Assembly: GCA_030038035.1 (NCBI GenBank)
Contig: JASHPP010000748.1
Location: 1 to 11,228, forward strand
DNA from: Trebonia sp.
GTDB lineage: Bacteria; Actinomycetota; Actinomycetes; Streptosporangiales; Streptosporangiaceae
Length of the DNA: 11,228 bases
Reading direction: 5' to 3'
Below, in pieces: positions 1 to 11,228 of the stretch (positions within the stretch are counted from its first letter, which is position 1; each line of letters begins with the position of its first letter). Position numbers and translations under genes: made by a program. The notes beneath the pieces were generated by a model. It searched no databases and was not told where the DNA came from. It saw nothing but the letters and a program-made list of their open reading frames with translations.

Positions 1-2736
<2,736 letters not shown>

Positions 2737-2740
2737 CCTA

Positions 2741-2746
2741 AGGGGG
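2741..2746 (+). promoter_or_regulatory. ribosome binding site of rpoC
   Basis: The purine run AGGGGG lies 11 nt before the GTG at 2758, followed by the A-rich stretch AACCAACAACA. It supports the GTG as the start; the encoded N-terminus ([19 protein letters not shown]) matches the conserved actinobacterial RpoC N-terminus. Confidence 0.7.
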
Positions 2747-2757
2747 AACCAACAACA

Positions 2758-6681
<3,924 letters not shown>

Positions 6682-6691
6682 CAGGTCGCTC

Positions 6692-6731
6692 CGGTCACCC
6701 CGGCCGCCGGCAGCGGTGGCCGGGGTGACCG
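6692..6731 (+). terminator. strong hairpin terminator after rpoC
   Basis: A perfect 14-bp stem pairs CGGTCACCCCGGCC (6692-6705) with GGCCGGGGTGACCG (6718-6731). The interior extends it by four more pairs (6706-6709 with 6714-6717, one of them G-U), closing on the tetraloop GCAG. There is no T-run downstream, so this is a U-less hairpin of the kind often proposed as a terminator in high-GC actinobacteria. It starts 10 nt after the rpoC stop codon and precedes new promoter-like sequences, which fits the end of the rpoBC transcript. Whether it terminates fully or leaves read-through is not visible. Confidence 0.8.
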
Positions 6732-6764
6732 CTGTCCTGGGTCGGTGGGCGACACGCCGGGCCG

Positions 6765-6792
6765 GGGAATGAAACGCGGGTCCATAATGGTT
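6765..6792 (+). promoter_or_regulatory. possible SigR/SigH-type stress promoter
   Basis: GGGAAT (6765-6770) is followed after 19 nt by GTT (6790-6792), read as G-GTT after 18 nt. This resembles the promoter pattern of the actinobacterial thiol-oxidative-stress sigma factor SigR (SigH in mycobacteria): GGAAT, about 18 nt, then GTT. Transcription from it would start near 6800 and run into the rpsL leader. The motif is short and could arise by chance, so this is a candidate only. Confidence 0.35.
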
Positions 6793-6820
6793 ACGCTAAG
6801 GACACGGGTACCGATTCGCT

Positions 6821-6849
6821 TTGACGCCTGCGTCAAGCGTAGGTAATCT
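6821..6849 (+). promoter_or_regulatory. housekeeping (SigA/HrdB-type) promoter of the str operon
   Basis: A -35 element TTGACG (6821-6826) and a -10 element TAATCT (6844-6849) are separated by 17 nt, the best such pair in the non-coding region. The predicted transcription start is about 6856. It sits after the rpoC terminator and points to rpsL, so it is the likely main promoter of rpsL-rpsG-fusA-tuf. The -35 element is also the left arm of an inverted repeat, TTGACG-CCTG-CGTCAA (6821-6836), extendable to GCG/CGC flanks with one bulged T. Confidence 0.7.
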
Positions 6850-7101
6850 AGGCCTTCGTGCCCGCAATTCGCGGGCGCAGCATGGCTGTGACTGCGGTCC
6901 CGGCAGCCGGAAGGCGGTCGGCCGCGTGGGCCAGTCATGCAGAGGACTTCCCTTTCTCGTCGTCCCGGCTCGGCTACGGGCCGGAACATTCGCCGCGACC
7001 GCGGCGACACGCCCGACAGCGGGGGCCGGGCAGGCGAGGAAACCCGCAGGCCAGGAACGTACGGACGAAGGATAGTTGCGGGCTCAGCGCCCGAAAGCAT
7101 A

Positions 7102-7175
7102 AGCGCCGCGAGGCGTGCGGTACAGGACACAGCGCCGCAAGGCGCGCAGGAGCACAGCGCCGCAAGGCGCGCGGA
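7102..7175 (+). repeat. three tandem GNRA-tetraloop hairpin repeats before rpsL
   Basis: Three copies of a short unit lie head to tail, beginning at 7102, 7131 and 7156 (periods 29 and 25 nt). Each contains a 5-bp stem closed by a GNRA tetraloop: GCGCC-GCGA-GGCGT (7103-7116, with one G-U pair), GCGCC-GCAA-GGCGC (7132-7145) and GCGCC-GCAA-GGCGC (7157-7170). Each copy is followed within a few bases by a GGA-containing purine patch; that of the last copy (GGAG, 7173-7176) lies in the rpsL ribosome binding region. The G-U pair in copy 1 and the A/G change in the loops keep both stem and loop type, which suggests RNA structure is being maintained. Confidence 0.75.
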
Positions 7176-7185
7176 GAAGATGGAG
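7173..7185 (+). promoter_or_regulatory. ribosome binding region of rpsL
   Basis: Two GGAG motifs precede the TTG at 7191: one at 7173-7176 (14 nt away) and one at 7182-7185 (5 nt away). Either could pair with 16S rRNA; the spacing is slightly long for the first and slightly short for the second. The first directly abuts the third GNRA hairpin. Confidence 0.55.
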
Positions 7186-7190
7186 ACGCG

Positions 7191-7565
7191 TTGCCCACGA
7201 TCCAGCAGCTGGTCCGCAAGGGGCGGCAGGACAAGGTAGCCAAGAACAAGACCCCGGCGCTCAAGGCCAGCCCGCAGCGCCGCGGGGTGTGCACGCGCGT
7301 CTACACCACCACGCCCAAGAAGCCGAACTCGGCGCTCCGCAAGGTGGCGCGGGTCAGGCTCACCAGCCAGATCGAGGTCACGGCCTACATCCCCGGTGTG
7401 GGCCACAACCTCCAGGAGCACTCGATCGTGCTCGTCCGCGGCGGCCGGGTGCGCGACCTGCCCGGCGTGCGCTACAAGGTCATCCGAGGTTCCCTGGACA
7501 CCCAGGGCGTCCGCAACCGCAAGCAGGCCCGCAGCCGTTACGGCGCGAAGAAGGAGAAGAGCTGA
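7191..7565 (+). CDS. rpsL: 30S ribosomal protein S12
   Basis: S12, 124 residues, a decoding-centre protein of the 30S subunit that contacts 16S helices 18, 27 and 44 and tunes translational accuracy. The TTG at 7191 is chosen because it gives the conserved N-terminus [12 protein letters not shown] and the normal family length; longer in-frame starts would add non-conserved residues. The conserved loop [13 protein letters not shown] is present with Lys43, the main streptomycin-sensitivity residue. At position 88, in [13 protein letters not shown], the residue is Arg (CGC, 7452-7454) where most bacteria have Lys. Asp89, the site modified by RimO in E. coli, is kept. The gene heads the str operon and its stop is 1 nt from the rpsG start, which suggests coupled translation. 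Confidence 0.97.
   Translation: MPTIQQLVRKGRQDKVAKNKTPALKASPQRRGVCTRVYTTTPKKPNSALRKVARVRLTSQIEVTAYIPGVGHNLQEHSIVLVRGGRVRDLPGVRYKVIRGSLDTQGVRNRKQARSRYGAKKEKS
7551..7556 (+). promoter_or_regulatory. ribosome binding site of rpsG
   Basis: AAGGAG lies inside the last codons of rpsL, 10 nt before the ATG at 7567. Ribosomes finishing rpsL would cover it, consistent with translational coupling of S12 and S7. Confidence 0.75.
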
Positions 7566-7566
7566 C

Positions 7567-8037
7567 ATGCCGCGCAAGGGCCCCGCGACCAAGCGGCAAC
7601 TGGTCACCGACCCCGTCTACGGCTCGCCGCTGGTGACCGCGCTGGTGAACAAGGTGCTGCGCAACGGCAAGCGCTCGCTCGCCGAGCGCATCGTGTACGG
7701 CGCCCTGGAAGGGTGCAAGGACAAGACAGGCAACGACCCGGTGGTGACGCTCAAGCGCGCCCTGGACAACGTGAAGCCGACGCTCGAGGTGCGCAGCCGC
7801 CGGGTCGGTGGCGCCACCTACCAGGTGCCGGTCGAGGTGCGCGCCTCGCGCAGCACCACGCTGGCGCTGCGCTGGCTGATCACCTACTCGCGGCAGCGCC
7901 GCGAGAAGACCATGACCGAGCGGCTGATGAACGAGCTGCTCGACGCCAGCAACGGCCTCGGGGCGAGCGTCAAGCGCCGCGAGGACACCCACAAGATGGC
8001 CGAGTCCAACAAGGCTTTCGCGCACTACCGGTGGTAG
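7567..8037 (+). CDS. rpsG: 30S ribosomal protein S7
   Basis: S7, 156 residues, a primary binding protein that nucleates the 3' major domain (head) of 16S rRNA and lies near the E-site and mRNA exit. The ATG start gives [19 protein letters not shown], the usual actinobacterial N-terminus, and the protein ends KAFAHYRW, the usual 156-residue end. The basic, RNA-binding character is evident ([32 protein letters not shown]). A single base separates it from rpsL. In E. coli, S7 represses its operon by binding a roughly 100-nt rpsL-rpsG spacer; no such spacer exists here, so any feedback must act elsewhere. Confidence 0.98.
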   Translation: MPRKGPATKRQLVTDPVYGSPLVTALVNKVLRNGKRSLAERIVYGALEGCKDKTGNDPVVTLKRALDNVKPTLEVRSRRVGGATYQVPVEVRASRSTTLALRWLITYSRQRREKTMTERLMNELLDASNGLGASVKRREDTHKMAESNKAFAHYRW

Positions 8038-8101
8038 GTAGTGCCGACCACGAACCAACACGACCGCCCGTTACGCAACGAAAACCGCTAAATCAAGCAA
8101 G

Positions 8102-8109
8102 AAAGAGGA
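8102..8109 (+). promoter_or_regulatory. ribosome binding site deciding the fusA start
   Basis: AAAGAGGA lies 9 nt before the GTG at 8119. An upstream in-frame TTG at 8110 directly abuts this motif and is too close to use it, so GTG is preferred. The 81-nt rpsG-fusA spacer (8038-8118) contains no other recognisable element; its second half is notably A-rich and little structured. Confidence 0.75.
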
Positions 8110-8118
8110 TTGAGAACC

Positions 8119-10218
8119 GTGGCTGCCACGCAGACCGCTATCGACCTCGCCAAGGTCCGGAACATCGGGATCATGGCGCATATCGACGCGGGCAAGACCA
8201 CGACAACCGAGCGGATTCTGTTCTACACCGGCATCAACTACAAGATCGGCGAGGTCCACGAGGGCGCCGCCACGATGGACTGGATGGCGCAGGAGCAGGA
8301 GCGCGGTATCACGATCACGTCGGCCGCAACGACGGCGACGTGGCGGGACCACACGATCAACCTGATCGACACGCCTGGCCACGTCGACTTCACCGTGGAG
8401 GTGGAGCGCTCGCTGCGGGTGCTTGACGGCGCGGTGGCCGTGTTCGACGGCGTCGCCGGCGTCGAGCCGCAGTCCGAGACCGTGTGGCGGCAGGCCGACA
8501 GGTACGGCGTCCCGCGGATCTGCTTCGTGAACAAGATGGACCGGGTCGGCGCCGAGTTCCACCGCTGCGTGGAGATGATCTCGGACCGGCTGGGCGCCAC
8601 CCCGCTGGTCATCCAGCTGCCCTGGGGCACCGAAGCCGACTTCCGCGGCGTGATCGACCTGATCAGGATGCGGGCGCTGCTCTGGCAGACCGAGGGCAAG
8701 GGCGACACCTACGACGTGGTCCCGATCCCCGAGCACTACCAGGAGGCCGCGCGCGAGTGGCGCGACGCCCTGGTGGAGACCATCTCCGAGAACGACGAGG
8801 AGATGATGGAGCTCTACCTGGACGGCACCGAGCCGCAGGAAGAGCAGCTGATCGCCGCGATCCGGCGGGCCACGATCGCCGGCGCCGTTACCCCGGTGCT
8901 GTGCGGCAGCGCGTTCAAGAACAAGGGCGTGCAGCCGATGCTGGACGCGATCGTCGACTTCCTGCCGAGCCCGCTGGACGTGCCGTCGATCAAGGGCCAC
9001 GCGGTGGGGCACGAGGACGTCGAGATCGACCGGCACGCCGACCCGTCGGAGCCGTTCGCCGCGCTCGCGTTCAAGATCATGTCCGACCAGCACCTGGGCA
9101 AGCTGACCTACATCCGGATCTACTCCGGCACGCTCGAGGCCGGCAAGCAGGTGCTGAACTCGACCAAGGACCGCAAGGAGCGGGTCGGCAAGATCTACCA
9201 GATGCACGCCAACAAGCGCGAGGAGCGCCCGTCGGCGATCGCCGGCCAGATCGTCGCCGTGATGGGCCTGAAGGACACCACGACCGGCGACACGCTCAGC
9301 GACCCGACCCAGCAGGTGATCCTGGAGTCGATGACGTTCCCGGCGCCGGTGATCAACGTGGCGATCGAGCCGCGCACCAGGGCCGACCAGGACAAGCTCG
9401 GCACCGCCATCCAGCGGCTGGCCGAGGAGGACCCGACCTTCCAGGTCCGGACCGACGAGGAGACCGGGCAGACGATCATCGCCGGCATGGGCGAGCTGCA
9501 CCTGGAGATCCTGGTCGAGCGGATGCGCCGGGAGTTCAAGGTGGAGGCCAACATCGGCCGTCCCCAGGTCGCCTACCGGGAGACCATCAAGAAGAAGGTT
9601 GAGAAGGTCGAGTACACCCACAAGAAGCAGACCGGCGGTGCCGGCCAGTACGCCAAGGTGGTCATCAACCTGGAGCCGACCGGCGGCGACGGCGGCGGCT
9701 ACGAGTTCGAGAACAAGATCACCGGTGGACGGGTGCCGCGCGAGTACATACCGTCGGTGGACGCGGGCTGCCAGGAGGCCGCCGAGTTCGGCGTGCTGGC
9801 GGGCTACCCGATGGTCGACGTGAGGGTCACGCTGACCGACGGCGGGTACCACGAGGTGGACTCGTCCGAGCTCGCCTTCAAGATCGCCGGTTCGATGGCG
9901 TTCAAGAAGGCGGCTGGGTACGCAGACCCGGCCCTGCTTGAGCCGGTCATGGCCGTGGAGGTCAGGACGCCCGAGGACTACATGGGTGACGTCATCGGCG
10001 ACCTGAACAGCCGTCGCGGCCAGATCCAGGCCATGGAGGACCGGTCGGGGGTGCGGGCCGTCAAGGCGCTCGTGCCGCTGTCCGAGATGTTCGGCTACGT
10101 GGGCGACCTGCGCAGCCGCACCCAGGGGCGGGCCGACTTCAGCATGCAGTTCGACTCGTATGCCGAGGTCCCGCCCAACATCGCCAAGGAAATCATCGCC
10201 AAGGCACGCGGCGAGTAG
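8119..10218 (+). CDS. fusA: translation elongation factor G
   Basis: EF-G, 699 residues, the GTPase that drives translocation of tRNA and mRNA through the ribosome and assists subunit recycling. The GTG start gives [26 protein letters not shown]. GTPase motifs: P-loop AHIDAGKT (20-27), switch I end RGIT (62-65), DTPGH (84-88) with catalytic His88, NKMD (138-141) and SAF (264-266). Domains II-V follow: [14 protein letters not shown] in domain III, the domain IV segment [18 protein letters not shown] with tip residue His578, and the closing [18 protein letters not shown] with [10 protein letters not shown]. Its place between rpsG and tuf and its full conservation mark it as the main EF-G rather than a paralogue such as FusA2 or a tetracycline-protection protein. 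No TTA, CTA or TCA codon occurs in the gene, as expected for a highly expressed gene here. Confidence 0.98.
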   Translation: MAATQTAIDLAKVRNIGIMAHIDAGKTTTTERILFYTGINYKIGEVHEGAATMDWMAQEQERGITITSAATTATWRDHTINLIDTPGHVDFTVEVERSLRVLDGAVAVFDGVAGVEPQSETVWRQADRYGVPRICFVNKMDRVGAEFHRCVEMISDRLGATPLVIQLPWGTEADFRGVIDLIRMRALLWQTEGKGDTYDVVPIPEHYQEAAREWRDALVETISENDEEMMELYLDGTEPQEEQLIAAIRRATIAGAVTPVLCGSAFKNKGVQPMLDAIVDFLPSPLDVPSIKGHAVGHEDVEIDRHADPSEPFAALAFKIMSDQHLGKLTYIRIYSGTLEAGKQVLNSTKDRKERVGKIYQMHANKREERPSAIAGQIVAVMGLKDTTTGDTLSDPTQQVILESMTFPAPVINVAIEPRTRADQDKLGTAIQRLAEEDPTFQVRTDEETGQTIIAGMGELHLEILVERMRREFKVEANIGRPQVAYRETIKKKVEKVEYTHKKQTGGAGQYAKVVINLEPTGGDGGGYEFENKITGGRVPREYIPSVDAGCQEAAEFGVLAGYPMVDVRVTLTDGGYHEVDSSELAFKIAGSMAFKKAAGYADPALLEPVMAVEVRTPEDYMGDVIGDLNSRRGQIQAMEDRSGVRAVKALVPLSEMFGYVGDLRSRTQGRADFSMQFDSYAEVPPNIAKEIIAKARGE

Positions 10219-10259
10219 CCGGCAGACCACAACCGCACGACCAGATCAACGATCGCAAC

Positions 10260-10265
10260 AAGGAG
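10260..10265 (+). promoter_or_regulatory. ribosome binding site of tuf
   Basis: A perfect AAGGAG lies 6 nt before the GTG at 10272, in a 53-nt fusA-tuf spacer (10219-10271) that is rich in A and C and shows no hairpin or promoter. tuf is therefore probably read from the same transcript as fusA, unless a promoter lies inside fusA. Confidence 0.8.
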
Positions 10266-10271
10266 AAACCA

Positions 10272-11228
10272 GTGGCGAAGGCCAAGTTCGAGCGGACCAA
10301 GCCGCACGTGAATATCGGCACCATTGGACACATCGACCACGGCAAGACGACACTGACCGCGGCGATCACCAAGGTGCTGCATGACAAGTTCCCTGACGTG
10401 AACCCCTTCACGCCCTTCGACCAGATCGACAACGCGAAGGAAGAGAAGGAGCGCGGGATCACGATCTCGATCTCGCACGTCGAGTACCAGACCGAGAAGC
10501 GCCACTACGCACACGTGGACTGCCCCGGTCACGCTGACTACATCAAGAACATGATTACTGGCGCGGCCCAGATGGACGGCGCGATCCTCGTGGTCGCGGC
10601 CACCGACGGCCCGATGCCGCAGACCCGTGAGCACGTGCTGCTGGCCCGCCAGGTCGGCGTGCCGTACATCGTGGTCGCGCTGAACAAGGCCGACATGGTC
10701 GACGACGAGGAGATCCTCGAGCTCGTCGAGCTCGAGGTGCGTGAGCTGCTCACCACCTACGAGTTCCCCGGCGACGACGTCCCGGTGGTCCGGGTATCGG
10801 CGCTGAAGGCGCTCGAGGGTGACGAGGAGTGGGCCGCCAAGGTCGCCGAGCTGATGGCGGCCTGCGACGACAACATCCCCGAGCCGGTCCGGGACGTCGA
10901 GAAGCCGTTCCTGATGCCGGTCGAGGACGTGTTCTCGATCACCGGCCGCGGCACGGTGGTCACCGGCCGGATCGAGCGTGGCAAGATCCACACCAGCGAG
11001 GAAGTCGAGATCATCGGCATCCGCGAGAAGGCGCAGAAGACCGTGGTCACCGGCGTCGAGATGTTCCACAAGATCCTCGACGAGGGCCAGGCCGGGGACA
11101 ACGCCGGCCTGCTGCTGCGCGGCATCAAGCGCGAGGAGGTGGAGCGCGGCCAGGTCGTGATCAAGCCGGGCACCAACACCCCGCACACCGAGTTCGAGGG
11201 CCAGGTCTACATCCTGTCCAAGGACGAG
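10272..11228 (+). CDS. tuf: translation elongation factor Tu, 3'-truncated
   Basis: The first 319 residues of EF-Tu, the GTPase that carries aminoacyl-tRNA to the ribosomal A site; the window ends in-frame at ILSKDE, so about 78 of roughly 397 residues are missing. The GTG start gives [20 protein letters not shown]. Motifs: P-loop GHIDHGKT (19-26), RGITISISH in switch I, DCPGH (83-87) with catalytic His87, NKAD (138-141) and SALK (176-179). Domain II begins near residue 205 ([22 protein letters not shown]). This domain is less typical than the G domain: the loop [20 protein letters not shown] differs from the common actinobacterial form, and GVEMFHK has His266 where EF-Tu proteins normally carry Arg. 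Its position after fusA is the classical tuf1 position; a second copy elsewhere cannot be excluded. Confidence 0.97.
   Translation, partial: MAKAKFERTKPHVNIGTIGHIDHGKTTLTAAITKVLHDKFPDVNPFTPFDQIDNAKEEKERGITISISHVEYQTEKRHYAHVDCPGHADYIKNMITGAAQMDGAILVVAATDGPMPQTREHVLLARQVGVPYIVVALNKADMVDDEEILELVELEVRELLTTYEFPGDDVPVVRVSALKALEGDEEWAAKVAELMAACDDNIPEPVRDVEKPFLMPVEDVFSITGRGTVVTGRIERGKIHTSEEVEIIGIREKAQKTVVTGVEMFHKILDEGQAGDNAGLLLRGIKREEVERGQVVIKPGTNTPHTEFEGQVYILSKDE

Larger units (their letters stand above)
6856..7190 (+). promoter_or_regulatory. long structured leader of the rpsL transcript
   Basis: About 335 nt lie between the predicted transcription start and the rpsL start codon; I recognise no gene here. 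Several local hairpins are visible: GCCCGC/GCGGGC at 6860-6876 with loop AATTC, at the very 5' end; TCGCCGC/GCGGCGA at 6990-7007 with loop GACC; CGGGC/GCCCG at 7079-7093; then three GNRA hairpins at 7103-7116, 7132-7145 and 7157-7170. A pyrimidine-rich stretch lies around 6948-6966. Such a long structured leader before ribosomal protein genes suggests post-transcriptional control, but no named leader family could be assigned. The frame of rpsL is open upstream through most of the leader; the predicted peptide there does not resemble S12. Confidence 0.55.

Noticed and set aside
6783..6797. Additional -10-like hexamers CATAAT (6783-6788) and TACGCT (6792-6797)
   Set aside because: Neither has an acceptable -35 partner 16-18 nt upstream, unlike TAATCT at 6844-6849.
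7102..7175. CRISPR array or mobile-element repeat as explanation of the rpsL-leader repeats
   Set aside because: Only three short units with 5-10 nt between hairpins, no spacer-sized unique sequences, no terminal inverted repeats or target duplications.
6858..7190. N-terminally extended S12 (in-frame GTG at 6858, near the predicted transcription start, possibly leaderless)
   Set aside because: The frame stays open into rpsL, but the 111 added residues are Arg/Ala/Gly-rich and unlike S12, which begins MPTIQQLV at 7191 with its own GGAG motifs. The open frame is explained by GC content and by the repeat array. A mapped 5' end exactly at 6858 would reopen the question.
8071..10230. Open frame of about 719 codons antisense to fusA
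   Set aside because: Same codon-phase shadow as over rpoC; no family resemblance and no ribosome binding site or promoter seen.
10716..10736. Perfect 21-nt palindrome CTCGAGCTCG-T-CGAGCTCGAG inside tuf
   Set aside because: It encodes LELVELE, a segment common in EF-Tu, and results from alternating Leu (CTC) and Glu (GAG) codons; no regulatory role is needed to explain it.

Overview
This window is a high-GC actinobacterial housekeeping locus: the end of the RNA polymerase operon (rpoB, rpoC) followed by the str operon (rpsL, rpsG, fusA, tuf). All genes are on the + strand. Actinobacterial origin is supported by strong G/C preference at third codon positions, the helical insertion in RpoC at about residues 141-224, the RpoC ending [10 protein letters not shown], the S7 ending AHYRW and the non-ATG starts (GTG for rpoC, fusA and tuf; TTG for rpsL). 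The EF-Tu stretch [10 protein letters not shown] is a variant I associate with Streptosporangiales/Frankia-like lineages; that placement is tentative.

Layout: rpoB enters truncated at the left edge and ends at 2736. A 21-nt gap with a ribosome binding site leads to a complete rpoC (2758-6681). The 509-nt region 6682-7190 is the only long non-coding stretch. It holds a very strong hairpin terminator without a U-tract, a possible SigR-type promoter, a good housekeeping promoter (TTGACG-17-TAATCT), and a predicted leader of about 335 nt. The leader ends in three near-identical GNRA-tetraloop hairpins just before the TTG start of rpsL. Then come rpsL (7191-7565), rpsG (7567-8037, 1 nt after the rpsL stop), fusA (8119-10218) and a 3'-truncated tuf (10272 to the right edge).

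The genes work together. RpoB and RpoC form the catalytic core of RNA polymerase; S12 and S7 belong to the decoding centre and head of the 30S subunit; EF-G and EF-Tu drive the elongation cycle. The terminator and new promoters suggest that rpoBC and rpsL-rpsG-fusA-tuf are separately controlled units.

I found no clearly new system such as a defence island, mobile element or CRISPR. The most unusual signals are the tandem GNRA hairpin array in the rpsL leader, and natural substitutions at antibiotic- or substrate-contact positions: S12 Arg88, two changes in the rifampicin pocket of RpoB, and His266 in EF-Tu where family members carry an aminoacyl-contacting Arg.
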